DNA of 64,000 nucleotides from Serinus canaria (GCF_022539315.1 NC_066323.1:16357719-16421718); one strand, 5' to 3'. Shown: positions 10,701 through 23,960, counted from the first letter of the stretch. Notes: generated by a model not told the origin, from the sequence alone. Numbers and translations are program-made.

Positions 10701-13700
10701 TTCCCCTTTCTTTTCTCCCTTCTTTTCCTTACTCTGACAGAGTAGCCTTGTGGGGAAGGCAAAGCAGGGTGTTTCTGAAGCACTGCAATGCAAACAAACC
10801 AGCTCCAATTGAACCTTGACTGGGAAAATCTGTGCTGCACAGTGTGGCCATCACAGTATGTGTGAGCTGCCAGGAAAGACTGCCAGGCAGGTGAAGAGCC
10901 TGAACGACCTGAAGGACTTCAGTTCTTTGACAGTGACAGTGTTTGTGAGAAATAGATTTAAACTAATTTGTGAATTAGTGCTAAAATGTTAATTTTATCC
11001 ATGTTTGATGGGCGTTGAGTACTGTATAAAGTCAACATCAGACACCAGAGTATGCTGTGTCTCTCTTCAAAGCCTTGCACAAGTGGTGCTTGTAATGCAG
11101 GGGAATGGTGATGTCCACATTTTCCCAGGGGGAAAACAGAGGAGCAGTGCAATGTGCAATGGGACACAGGGCTGATGATCCAGCATGTAATGCCAGAGCT
11201 GCTGGCCATCAGACTTGTACACTGAACCTGTTTTATTAGCTGAAATAAGCAAGTACAAATGCATAGGTGGTGAGATGTGAGCTTCTAAGTGAGAAGAAGA
11301 ACCACCATGCAGTTAATTGGGAGGAGGCTAGCACCAACTTGTACAGCTGTTCTGTCCTAACAGCTTGCCTGATGGTGTAATACATTAAAAACAACAATAA
11401 TCCTGCTGTCCAGTAACATGTACAGGCTGGTTACTAGAGTCTTAACTGCAGCTGGATGCAGAGATGCAGGAATGAATATCGCAGGTAAAGCCAACCCAAA
11501 TCTACAGGGACAAGTATTTTCAAGGCTTGCCCATTAGGATGACAGAGTCTAAGTTACATGGGCTTCCACTGCTTCCCAGACTTCCATTTGCTACCCATAA
11601 GCCAACAGTTTAATTCCTCGTTTTGCCCTGTGGCAACACCCAGCTACCAAAATTTCTAATGGTGTTTTATTTATGAAACTTGCTAGGGTTCTAGGCAACA
11701 CCTCTTTTCTCACATGGAAGAGTTATCTCTTTAATGGGATTAAAGAGAAGATATCATTTCCTGCTTCCATGCCTGAAAGTGAGAGAATTGTTAATTGGGT
11801 AAGAAATATTAGAGTACCTTTTGAGGCTGTTTTTCTAACATAGGCTAACATCCTCAACTTAATGCCTTGGTTTCCATGCTTTGGGGAAAAGAGATGGGAA
11901 TAGCAATGAAATATTCTCATGCCAAAACAGTGACTTGACACAAGCAACAAGGTCACTGCTGTCATGGAAACTGCCCAGGCTTTGGGCTCTTCTGCAAGTA
12001 ATGCCTTTGACATGATGGTCTGGAAATCCATCCTACATTCAGGATTGTTTCTGTGGTTCCTGTGTCTTCTATGTAGTGCAAATATTTCCTTACACAGTTT
12101 TAAAAGAAGGGAAGACAAGGCAGAGCAATTCAACAGCCATCCAGTATCAGAGCACTTGGTACATAAAGTAATCCTGAAGAATCTTGTGAATCCACATGTC
12201 ATCAGAGTGCATGCAGGATTACCCAACAGACTCTTGATTCACAGGACTTGGACTAATGAACACCAGGAAAATAATAGATTGCATTGGGTAATCTGTGTGT
12301 TTGGACACCCAATCCTTCAAGCAAAGTCATTCTTGTAGGCCTGGAAAATCATTGAATGAAAAATTCTGCCATCGCTACAGGTCTTCATTAAAACACAGAG
12401 CAAAGTCCTCTGCATTCCACCCTCTGTGTAATACTGAGAAGAAAACACTGTGAGTAAAAATCTTGTTTGAATCATTAAATTACTGCCATCCAAAAGCAGA
12501 TACATTTTTCCTTATGGCTGCAGAAACTGGACCTTGGATGAATTTCCTGTCAGCAGTGGGTCTGACCAAGCACTGTGCACCTGACAGCCAGCCTGGCACT
12601 GCCTCACCACATGCAGCACCTGGGCTCCAATGGAAGCCTAAAAGGCATAGAAATCAGAGTAATTTTTAATTAAATGTTTGACTTTCAGGTTTAGAAGGCC
12701 TCCTCAAGAGATGTGTCGGTGATATGTACAATGCTATGGACGAGTAGGTAGGTTCTTCTCCACTGAGAAGAAATATACATATATATGTATGTATACAATG
12801 TAAATGTTTGTAAAGCAAGACATCTGGCCCAGTAGTACCTCTGCAGCAATGAATGCAAGCCTCCTGCCTTGCTCTGGTTGCATTCAGTGCTGCAGCAGTT
12901 TCACAATGGTGGCTCTGGAAGCTTGCTCTGGAGGAGGCGTCCCAGACTCTGGTGCAAAGAGTTTCAATCAGAAAGAAAAAGCCTAAAAATAATGCCACAA
13001 GCTAGTGCTGAAATGTGTGGAAAGAGCTTGGCAGAGTTATGTAAAGGACTGACTGGTGTGGTGTAGATTTCTATGTAGGAAAGGCTGGCTTAGTTGGGGT
13101 TTTTTGGTGAGCAATATCTAGGAAAGAGACAAGAAATGGAAAAGGGACATGAAGAGAGAGAGAGAGTGCTAATGGTTTGTGCTCTGGAAACTAGAAAATT
13201 TGTGTTCCCTCTGGAAAGAATTGCACCTGTTCCACCACATGTTTTTTTTCAGCTATTTAGCCCTCTTCAGATCAGATGAGTATTTTTGAAGTTTGGCAGA
13301 AGGTACCTAGAGTCAGACTTGGAAGTTACTCTCTTCTTTCTGGATGCTTTCCAACATCTGGGAATCTGTTGGGAAAAAAGCAGCTCTAGAATATCTTAGC
13401 ATTTCTTCTCATAGGCAACTGAACATGTTTTCTTGTTAGTAAGCACTGTATGTCACTCTTTCCACAGCCCAGCACTGCATTTACTGGAACCCACGTGTGT
13501 GTGCTAAATAACAACACCACTCCTGTATATGATGTACCAGCTACACCTTACACAAAACTCCAGTAAGTGAGTCACTTTTAATAATTTCTCCCCCTTTTGG
13601 AAAAGCATTTATATATGCTTTCTCTTACCCATGGTGAAGAAGTGTTTGGAGCACTTTATTAAGTGTAACATTTGTATTTGAATAAGAGATGTCCATTCAT

Positions 13701-16700
13701 TAGGATAAATTCTTTAAGTCAGGGTAGTTCTGAAATGTGAAAGCAGCATTTAATTTTAAAAAAAATTAATAAAATAAATAAAAAAACAAACACATGCCAT
13801 TCTTCCTGGGTAAAAATCTACAATTAAATGAATCGCCCTTTTAACTAATCAGAAATTCTTTAAACATGTTTCTGCTATGGCAAGTGGCCCAGCATTAGGC
13901 TGATTGATGAGGCTTGTGAAATGACCTTTAGGACTTTCCAATCTGGTCAAAAATCCTCCCTACTCCTAATAGTCCAGCTGGTCCAGAGATGAAGCGGGGG
14001 ATGTCTTCCTAGATCCTGCAGTCTTCCTTTTGGCAATGAAAGCATATAAAAGTCTTTGGTACTTTTCCAGCCACTCACTTAAATAAGACCATGTACTGAG
14101 CACTAAGTGTGAAAGAAATATACATGCCTTTAAAAGTCAACAGGAAAAGTACTTTTGTTTGTTTAATTTAAAAGCTGGCATTATGCCTCATGCTCTTTAC
14201 AGCTGCTAATAGCTGACAGCTTCGACCTCTGCCAGGCCCTGGAGGGGGCTAGAGATGCTCCGAGCTCAAGAGGACAGATTTACACCTTTCCATTTGGCTG
14301 ACTTTGTCTAATTTGGCAGAGGAAAACTCTTTGACGCTCCTGGTTTTAAGAAATCTGCAAACCTAGCTCAGATTTGCTGATCTGTTGCCTGATGTCTAGG
14401 AGTTGCTAAACAGTGATAGCATTTCAACAACAAAATGGCTAAAATAGCACAAGTGTCGTTCCTGTTATTTCTAAAACACCTCAAGACTACCCTAGAATTT
14501 ACTTACTTCTATTTTCCTGAACAATCTGGTACTGGAGACAAGGTTTGCAATTAACATTCATCCCACATTCACTTCATTAATATGCACATTTGTTAAATTC
14601 ATGTTCTGTTAAGATGCCTGGTTCGCTTAAAAAATAAAATAAAATTGGAAATCTTTGAGGAGGAGAATTTCTGAGGGTCTTTAGCTAATGTGAACCCAAA
14701 CCCTTGCAAGTTAATTAAGAGCATTTTTAAAGACAGGTGGATTGATGGGGTTTCCAATAAATCTGCATACACACAGCTGTCCTGCATACTGCAGACGTCA
14801 GAAATATCCCTTACAATGGCCTTAAAGCAAAATAGAAAGAAATTTGTAATAATGTTGAAAAAAAAATAAATTGTAGCATTTTAAAATGCCAGAATATTGG
14901 GGGTTTTTGTGTTTTCATGTCCTTTTTGCATTTTTTTATACTACACTCATGAAACCAACAAAAAGTAATAAAGCATATAACTGGATCCATGTTACCAGTT
15001 GCAAAAGATTTCTGATAATAACATGTGCCTATCCCTAGCTGTTATAATTTCTCAATTAGAAGAACCAGAAAAGTTGGTGAGGGAGATTATGGTTAAGAAA
15101 TTTGTAGAATTTTTTTTTTAGTCCTCCACTCCCAGTTAGATATTGGAAGGATCCCATTAAACAGAGAAGAAGTAAAATATCTCCTAGAAATAATTCTTAT
15201 TGTCTGTCTTAACATTACTACTATCCTCTCTCCATACTAAACCAGAAGTGTTTTACAGAGTCATATTTTTTTACAGTGGTATCGAACTTGCTGTTTGCTC
15301 AAATTAAGAAATATCAATGGTATATGCAATAAAAATTGATTTTCAAGAGTGCTATGTGCAATACAGCTCATTTGAGGAATATTGCTTGGCTTATCCTCTA
15401 CGGGCAGAATCTGCAGACTGTCTGACAGCATTTTAAATTGAAGTAGTGATTTTAGTAATGACATGAATAAAACATCCCCTAGCCATGAAGCTAGAGCCAA
15501 ATAAGCCTTGAGATCTGGCCACAGCTGAGTTCAATCCCTAGAAAGAATTTGGGTCAGAGAGAGACACTAAGAAATGTGGTTGCCAACCTGAGTATCACCT
15601 TGAAAAGGTGTCACTGTTTGATCAAATATTTATTTTCTTTTTATCAGCAGAGGAAGCTTGTGTAAAGTACACCAGTACCAATGAACTTTTCTTGATACAT
15701 TGTATTTACATTAGGAAAATTTTGCAATGCATCTGATATACCCATCCTAGGAAGATGGTCTTGCATATAGATTTTTATTTAGTTTTATGTAGCTCTTCTT
15801 TTTTCTGCACTCTGTCTTTTAATGTCTCGAGAAACTGTAGCAATTTCATGGGAATGGGTCTGCACTACCAACACACCATGCTCTCTCATGAGGACATTAT
15901 TTATTTAGGTTCTTCTCTAAGATCAAATAAATAACACATTAGCATCCAGTTGTTTTTACCTTGCATCCATGTCATGACTGTTCCAAAAGCCAGGCTCAGC
16001 ACACGTGGGCCTGCTTTGCTCTGCACAAGAAACAGATGCACACCAAGGTGATCTCATGCATGTTCACACCAGCTTCAATATATCTACTATGTGATCTTTT
16101 TCTCCCTTGCTTTAGGCCTCCTTTCAGACTGCAAGGCCAAGGGCCATAATCCCATTCCTGAAACACATCTTCCTTCCTGCCACACCTTTCCTATAACCTG
16201 CCTTATCTGCAACTTTTGCAAACCTTTTTGCAGAAGTTGTCTATTTTTTGTTCTTGTCTAGTGCCAGATAAAAGTACTGTTTGTTGGCTCTCAGATGCCA
16301 GTGTAGTAAAGATAGTAGCAATAATCTTGTGGTTTAAAGAGGCATCTTATCTGAATCTACTGTCATGGAATAAAGACTATTAAAAGATCATTTCTTGCAT
16401 TGAACTCAACCTTGTGATTTGAGAGCTGTTTAAGGGCTGAAAGACAGTTGTGTTTTTCATTGATGTTTTGTATTTTTTAATCAGAACTAGGAAAAAAAAA
16501 TGGACAGTTGTACTATGCAATTTGTTGACTATTTGATGGTCATGTGCCATTACCATTTTGCAAACCCCTTTGACTGCTGAAATCTTGCTCTCTCTGCCTC
16601 CAGTTTTGCATTTTCATCACAACCAGGAGTTACCAACAGCACAACTCTGCCAAAAAGGTGTAACCAGGGCAATTAATGCTCACTACTCTGTTTCAGGCAA

Positions 16701-19149
16701 GTTCTGCTGGGTTAGATCAAACAGCTGCCAAAGGCAGGCTTGACTAACCAGCATGCTTTGTCTCAGGCAGATCAGGAAAACTGCAGCACAATTCCACTTC
16801 ATTCCAGGGAGAGCCCTGGTTTCTGGGAATGCCCATTCCAGATACCTGGCATCTTTAGCCTGCAGAACCAGGTCTGGAAGAGGATGTTTACCAGCTGTCT
16901 GCAAAATAATGACTGTTTTCTGAGGCTTCAGTCACATGGTCACTGCAGAAATGGCTTTGTGGCACTTGAAGATGTCCATCCCCAGCCATAAGCTGAAAAT
17001 TACCTTCTTCCTGCTATAACTTAGATGTCAGAATAAATCATCTGGGCTCTCATCATGGGTTTTAGTGCAAAGACAGCAGGTTAGTAAGTGCTGGTAGGAG
17101 TGATGTGAGTTCACCCACTATTGGAATAAAAAACAACCCACCAGACTTTTCTGCTGGAATTTAAACACTGATTTTTTTATATAGCTTTTCATACCCTGGG
17201 TTGGCTGTACAGCTGCTGCAGAGTGATGACAAACACCTGAATGTTGGTCACATCTTAAACTGGCACAGCTGCTTGGCCACTAAATGCATGATGTGACACT
17301 GAACATTAGTCACTGTACAGCACAAGGCTTGTTGTGGCAGTGTAAAGGACCTGCAAAGGATGCAAACTGCACCTGGGTAGAGCCTTCTCCCATGCAGAGG
17401 TAACTTTTAGAACAATGTGTACATTTTAAAAGAAATGTACATGTGGGAAACCTAGAGTTTTACCCAGGTTTAGAGAATGTGAAAAGGCCACAAATGTACA
17501 GGCATTTTAAGTACTCAAGGCAAGCAATTCTCTGTCACTTAGCAAACAGGAAACGTCAGAATAGCTGAGGCGTGAAAGTCAGTAACAGCCACAAATAAAG
17601 TAATCTCTGGTGAGTGTAACCATGAAAAATGTGAAATGTGTTTTTCCCTCAAGCTTCAAAGTAACTTCCTCCAGTCCCACAGAAACTGAATTGGTGCTAA
17701 GACACTAGATCTCATAAGAAGAAAGATTTGTCAGCTATCTCAGACATTCTCCATCAGCCCTGTCTGTGCCACACAAAGCAGCGGGTAAATGCTCCCAAAA
17801 GTCTACATTACACACCTGCATCTGCAGATGATGCCAAGAGCTGCTGCTGCTATTACTACTGAAGTGAATAAATCCAGAGGTTCTGGAAGAACGTGGCATT
17901 AGTGGCTACTGACAGAACTCACCCCGTTTGGACTCTGACTTGGTATTTAGCAGGTTACTAAGCTTCATTTGACAGGTGAATAATGCGGGATCTGTCACAT
18001 ATGTAAGTAAATAGTTGTAAGGAATAATTATCTTTGGTGTTGCATTGTTTTTGATCGTGCTTCAGTTTCCAACCAATTTGTCGGGCTCTCTTTTCCTACT
18101 AGATGTAAATGGCAGTACTCTCAGAAACCACTTTCCCAGGTGGGTGTTTTATACACCAAGGACAAGTTACCCCTAACCTTTTGGTAGGTGTTTGTGTAGT
18201 ATGATGGTACTGGTACAGCTTTTTTAATTTTACTTGGGCTGGTGCACAGTATTTTCTTCTGTAGTTTGTCACAGAAAACAGGCTGGTTTTTTTCCTGAAA
18301 GGTTGCTTTGAGTGTTTTGATGCATCTGGGTCTCTGAGGCTATCTTCTGACACAATATATTCACATTTGTTCACCTCTTGAGAGCATATTGTTGTGATGT
18401 GATAGGGAAGACATCTGAACCTGAACCATTTGTCTGACCACACCACTGCAGCTTTCACCCTTGGCTGCAACTCTGTAGCATGTTTTTTTTTTTCCTAACA
18501 TGAGCTTTGCACAAACAATGTGCTCCAACTACATCTCCTGTCACACTGCTGGAAGCCTGTCTACACTCTGCCCTTGACAGTGAAGCAGTGATTTCACAGC
18601 TCAGACCGGGGGCAGTTGGCCAGGAGCCTGTCTGTTCCCGGTGGGACAGCCTCTCCTGTTGCAGCAAGGACAGACACTGACCCACGGTGCTGCTGCAGCC
18701 CCTGTTTGACACAGACCCAGGCAGGGCGTGGATTGCTGCCATCAGGGAAGCTCCAGTGCTGGGGAATTACAGGAATTACAGGCCATGGTTTGCTCGTGTT
18801 TTTTGCAGTCACATTGTGCAAGATCACCGTCAACGACCTGCATCAGAGATGGGAGTTTGCACTGGAACTGACACTTGACTTAGCCTGTTAAGGACTTCAG
18901 TGTTATTCCGACGAACTTGAAGTGGGTCAGGTACTGAAAGGGAAGCCAGTGGTGTTTGGACAGCATTAATTTTGGTTATTATGTGCATTGTCTGGTTAGA
19001 CCTGTTTTTGAAATGTGCCACTACATGATGTGCTCATTACAGCAGCCTCATCATCTCCTCCTGCCCATCCTCAGCACGGTGCTGTAAACAGCCCACTGTG
19101 AGTCGGCCGGCACTGCAGGCAGGTCTTGTGCAACCAGTGCTGCTGGAGC
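4783..19149. other. Long gene-free flank
   Basis: About 14 kb of mostly unique AT-rich DNA with short homopolymers and small AT dinucleotide tracts (6428-6440, 12775-12796). I find no exon, RNA gene or transposon that I can name. Segments at 14150-14430 and 14580-14830 look less decayed than their surroundings and are noted as possible conserved non-coding elements. Confidence 0.55.
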
Positions 19150-19176
19150 CTGCTGCTGCTGCTGCTGCTGCTGCTG
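19150..19176 (+). repeat. (CTG)9 trinucleotide repeat
   Basis: There are nine uninterrupted CTG units in otherwise non-coding flank. A minus-strand frame reads it as poly-serine, but there is no support for a gene there. Confidence 0.95.
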
Positions 19177-22100
19177 TGCAAAGCCATGCACAGAACTCTG
19201 AGGGACAGCCTGCCTTCAGCTGTGCCCAGCAGCAAGGGCTCTGTCTGTAAGTCAGGGCAGGAACAGAGAAAACAGGGTTGAGACACTACCTCAACATCTC
19301 TTCCTGCTTGCAAAAATATTTGAAAGTCATTTAGTCTGTTTTAATTTTGAAACTGTTGAGTTATTTAGACTGACATATTTTAGCATTTACTGTGTTTGTG
19401 GTGGCATTTAAATGCAACAGAAATTAAATTTAAACACATCCTAGCTAAATGTTCCAAGCAACAAGTTTCCATGCGTGAGCAAGCAAGTAACTTTATGCTG
19501 CTTGTTTTCCTTCTTGTCTTACCACTCCACAGCCTTTCACTGCACCCCCAGGCCTCTCAGCCACCCCTATCATGTCAAAAAAGACAACCCCCCCCCAAAA
19601 AAAAAACAAAGTGTGCTCCTTCTTAAAGCAAACAAAATATTTTGTACGTTATTCCAGAGAAGGAAGAAATAAGGGGAAAAAAACCAACTCCAAATTTACT
19701 GATTTACCCGAAATGCAAGCAACTTTATTACAGTGAATTATACCTCTACCTAAACTCCTCTGAAATAGTGATTGAGGAAGATAAAAACAAGTTTTTTCTT
19801 CATCAAGGACACACATGAAAGGGAAAAAAAGTCTCTCAATGGATAGAGAAATAATAATGTGAAACCTTATGGCTTGAAATGGTTCTGTTTCTTCAAAGAG
19901 AAATGTAATAGTGTCCTGGTAAATCATATTTCTGAATATTGATCCTGTTTCTACAGCAAGCTATTGTCCCTGTACCTACTGGAATCTAAGAACCCTGTAC
20001 ACAAATCAGTCAGTTGGTTGTGATTTGCAGGGAAGGAATTAAGGCACTACAAGTATACATTTATCAGGTTTTCCTGAGCTTTTTTTTTGTTCTTTCAGTG
20101 ACTTAGAATAAGATTCTGCTTTTGGCAGAATCCTCAATATAATCAATTAAAAGCCAGTCTGTGGTTCATTCATTGGATGCTTGAGCTGTCTTGTATATGG
20201 TTACAGTGTCAGGTATCAATTATGCAAATCTGAAAGCAACCATTGCATGCAAGCTGATGCAGGCACTCACAGGAAAAAAAAGTGAAAAAAATTAAAGATT
20301 TTGGGGTGAGAAAAGCCTTCCTCCTGAATCTGGGCTTTACAGGGAGGGATCTCATTTTTTCCTGCCAAAGAATTTTTTTTTCTACCTTACAGTGAGTTCA
20401 ATCCCTGCAATGTTTGTCCCTGCATTTGCAGTCAGGCATTTAGTGCTCTGCAAACCAGGATGTGGTCCTTCTGCATCCTTCTGTGATAAAAATACTTTTT
20501 TCTTTATGTTTTTGTATTTCAATCCCTCACCCCTGTGTAAGGAAGACCTGAGAATATGCATGTATGATTCCTTGGAAAGGATGGTTACTTAAAAAAAGAA
20601 AAGTCACAGTTCTTGGCATGGGAAACACAATTAAGCCTTACCAAGCAGAAAGATCATAATTTAAAATAAAGAAATCATATTTGCACAAGTATATATTGAA
20701 TATTTTTCTTGAAGTTAATACAAGCTATGTTCTGCCTAAAGGCCTAATTATAAAAACATAAATTTAGATCAATTCCAATATAATGTACTCTTTACATTCT
20801 TCTAAAATTTCTGATGCCTTTCACATGATTAAGATTTTATGTTAAGATATAAATCAAATTATAAACCAGTATTTAAATAATTAAAGCTTTGCTGTGACCT
20901 GCAAGATATACAGGTCAATGCAAAGGGCCATCCTTCTGGTGCTGACAGCAAGGAGGTGATGTGTTACTTGGGTAGAGATATTCTGTGTGGACTGGCAGGC
21001 ACCTAAGCAATGCTCCGTGTCATTTAGTGAGATCATCAGTACCTAAAATCAGAGGACTGATAGGACTTCAGGAAAAAATAAAATCCAAGCTTTAAATGAC
21101 TTCTTAGGATCATGCTGAGCTCTTCTCTGCACTAGGGTAAATGATTCTGGGGGTGTTCATAGCTCTGCAGTTGTTGTGGTTGCTGTAAGCTGGGTTTCAG
21201 GCTGCTCAATGCTCAAAGGTGAAGTTTCCAACAGGGGTGACCACCCTGTGCACAAGAACCATTCCTCTGTGGCTAGACCACAGAAGGACATGAGATGTTT
21301 GGGACACAGCTGGGCTGACCTGGGAAGCCACAGGGTGCATCATGCTTCCTGTGCTGATCTGTTCTCTTCCACCTGCCTGTCTTCCTTCAGGTTTAATCCC
21401 GCCTAGAATTAAGATTATAAGCACTTAACAAACATCTCAATTAGTTCTCTGTGTAAGCTCAAAGGGTAACTTTTAGTGAAACCTACTTCTGTATATTATG
21501 TATGGAAATATAAAATTTGTACTAAAAAATGGTAATTGTCCGCACCTTGGACAGTCACAGAACAGAGCTCAGACATGAAAGGAGGAGCTCCAGAGGAATC
21601 TGTCTTAGCAGATGTGACACACTGGGTCATAAATCTGCACCAAAAGAAGGCTCAGGCTCCAAATTCAGCATTTAGTAATAAAATTAGAGCCATCATTGCA
21701 CTTGTGCTAGTGTGTGGTAGCTATAAACTCATGTGTAAAAGAAAGCTATTTGATGTGAGAATTGAGATTCCTTAGTAGGAGCATAATTTTATTTTTTGTT
21801 GGGTGTTATGTGCCAGCCTGAACAGTGTCTGAGGGTGAGTCAGCACTCTTCTACTTTTAGATAAAAAATGTGCATTAAGAGTAACTTAAAAGGCAAAAAG
21901 GCTGGCTGTCCAGGGCTGCCATAAGCATAAGGCCAGTGGCAGGAAGCACAGAAGCAATCGTTAGAGAAGTTAATCCACAGCCAAATGCAGTAATGGGGAC
22001 AGTAAAAGTTGGGGTTTTCTTCTTTCTTGAAAGAACAAATGCCAGTTCTTCAAAAATGGTGTCTGGGGGAAATTTTGGGTTTTGAAAGTGCACTAAATTT

Positions 22101-23090
22101 GTTGAAAAGTGTTCTTGCAGCATTTTCAAAATGAAAAAAAAATCTGTGTTTTAGTAGAAATTTACTTTTATTTCTGTTCTGCAAACTGTTTTTACAGGAG
22201 TCAAACATTTTCAAATTATTTTATCCTAACTGTTATGGACTGGGAAAAAACCTGCATTAACATAAGAGGTTGTCCTCATTTGGCAAAGAAAATGCCTAGG
22301 AGAGGAAATGGCATTGAAATTATATTGAAACACTGTGTAAGCCATATTCTTCATATTAACAACCAGTAATCTTTCCCTTCTCATCTCATCTTTGATCTGC
22401 ATTTTGACTATACTGTAATTTTGAAAAGGACTGGTTCCCATTGCATAGTCATGTTGCAATCATTGTTTATTGTGTTGCTCTTATATAACACCTACTCTAG
22501 GCGTATATACTTAATTCTGATCAGGAGATTAAAAAAATATGTTGTAGATGAACATGCATAGTCCCAATAGGAAGTGTTTGTACCCAACTTCAAGAGACAA
22601 AACTGGTGAAATCACTGGTACAGAAGGTAAACTAGCTCAGAGAAGGAAAGCTGTTTCTGTGCCCTGTGAACAGGTGCAGCATACAGGCACCATAGGAAAA
22701 CACTGATGATCGAGGTACGTGGAGCAGAATGCAAAATGTGCCATGGTATTCAGAGTCCAGTTCAAGAGTCATCCCAAAGAAATTCTCTTCCTGGCTATGC
22801 CACCTCCTTCCTTCGGGGAATCTTGAGCAAGACATGTTTTGATGCACATTTCACTTCAAAACCCACTAACTTTTCAGTCAGCCCCCTGGCATCTGGGACC
22901 TAGATTCTTTCTGGCTGACCAGCCTAACTTCCAGAAGTGCCCCTCTGTTAACTTACAGAATCTGACGTTTTCTAACCATTCTACAGTAACTGCCCTTGGC
23001 TGAACGACCTATATTTAACTCCAGGCACATGTAAGCGTTGCCTCAGGTAGCACCCTCATTTCCCAAGCATGCACTGCAATGCAGCCACAG
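19177..23090. other. Gene-free flank upstream of the CUL3 promoter
   Basis: AT-rich unique DNA with a C(8)/A(10) junction near 19590-19610 and other homopolymers. No genes or named repeats seen. Confidence 0.55.
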
Positions 23091-23265
23091 AGCATCGCTG
23101 GATACACCTGGCACTGCAGAGCCACAGAGCATCGCTGGATACACCTGGCAGTGTGCCGCTATGGAGCATCGCTGGATACACCTGGCAGTGTGCAGCTATG
23201 GAGCATCGGTGAATACACCTGGCACTGCACAGACAGGGAGCATCGGTGAATACACCTGCCTTGCA
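23091..23265 (+). repeat. 37-bp minisatellite, five copies
   Basis: The word AGCATCG(C/G)TG starts at 23091, 23128, 23165, 23202 and 23239, always exactly 37 bp apart. Each unit continues with ATACACCTGGCA. The copies differ by a few substitutions and no indels, and the last copy is partial. It lies about 1.1 kb upstream of the CUL3 ATG. Confidence 0.95.
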
Positions 23266-23544
23266 TCACGGCACTGTGCGGCGGGACCCGCGTGCCGCTG
23301 GCATGATTCACAGGGGCAGCACTGGCAGCCGGGAGATTGCCAAGGGCAAGGAACAGAAAGAAGGACGCGATGCCAGGCTGGCACCAGGTACCAGGCAAGG
23401 GGCAGGTGCTGCCCGGCCGGGGACGTGCCCCGTCTGCCCGCGGGGCTGCAGCTGCTGCGAGGCCCACGGGCACAACCCTGTAGTGGTACCAAAACCTGCA
23501 CTTTAAACCTAATAAAACAACCGCCACAAGCCCGACGAGTGGGA
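23266..23544. other. GC-rich unique spacer, no gene seen
   Basis: This is moderately GC-rich DNA between the minisatellite and the CR1 tail. It contains an AATAAA at 23511-23516 but no exon context. Open frames on both strands are compositional. Confidence 0.6.
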
Positions 23545-23722
23545 TGTGGAGCAGGTGGTGGAGTCGCCATTCCTGGAGGTGTTTAAGAGGCGTCTGGGTC
23601 TGGCGCTGGGTAATATGGTTCAGTTGCTTAGGGGTCACGGGGCAGCGCTGAGTGGACGGTTGGACTGCATGATTTTACAGCTCTCTTCCGACCCCGACGA
23701 CGCCGTGATGCCGCGATTCCCC
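23545..23722 (+). mobile_element. CR1 LINE 3' end fragment
   Basis: The stretch GTGGTGGAGTCGCC, then CCTGGAGGTGTTTAAGA, then GACGGTTGGACTGCATGAT and CTCTTCCGACC is the typical 3' end of avian CR1 elements. The ending GTGATGCCGCGATTCC looks like a decayed form of the terminal GTGATTCTATGATTCT repeat. The copy is 5'-truncated and in sense with CUL3. It abuts the promoter CpG island and carries more CpGs than such tails usually keep. Confidence 0.8.
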
Positions 23723-23840
23723 GCTCCCGTGGCACCGGCGGGGCTGCGAACCATCCCAGGCAGCCGCGGCCCCGCCGCCCTCACGGGACGCGCCGCCCGT
23801 CCACCCTGGCCCCGCCCCCCTCGCGCGGCGCAGCTTTCCG

Positions 23841-23848
23841 CCAATCAG
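23841..23848 (+). promoter_or_regulatory. CCAAT box (NF-Y-type)
   Basis: The sequence CCAATCAG is a full match to the NF-Y core. It lies about 530 bp upstream of the CUL3 ATG and about 120 bp downstream of the CR1 tail. Its position, some 250-300 bp before the presumed start region, is somewhat far for NF-Y, so it may serve an upstream start site. Confidence 0.5.
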
Positions 23849-23930
23849 CGGGGCCCTCCCCACCCGCGCGCCTCGCCCGCCCTCAACTCCCCGCCCGCCG
23901 CGGCCGTGTCGGCCCGCCGGAGACGGGACA

Positions 23931-23960
23931 TCTCGCGAGAGCGGGGGAAACCTCGCGAGA
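23931..23960 (+). promoter_or_regulatory. Paired TCTCGCGAGA-type elements
   Basis: A perfect palindrome TCTCGCGAGA occurs at 23931-23940 and a one-mismatch copy CCTCGCGAGA at 23951-23960, exactly 20 bp apart. This palindrome is a known CpG-island promoter element bound by BANP (also reported for ZBTB33/Kaiso), sensitive to CpG methylation. Binding here is inferred. Confidence 0.6.

Noticed and set aside
11723..12226. A 167-codon minus-strand frame in the flank
   Set aside because: It has no recognisable domain, no splice or promoter context, and overlaps an open frame on the other strand. Consistent with chance.
1..23000. Searched for exons of DOCK10, the expected upstream neighbour
   Set aside because: No frame gives recognisable DOCK-family sequence with splice sites. 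Its 3' end is probably further left.
23091..23265. Regularly spaced 37-bp repeat considered as a CRISPR-like array
   Set aside because: The repeats are head-to-tail without unique spacers, in an animal genome. It is a minisatellite.
23038..23586. A plus-strand frame with repeated peptide units resembling a repeat protein
   Set aside because: It is the translation of the 37-bp minisatellite, whose period is not a multiple of three. It has no other support.
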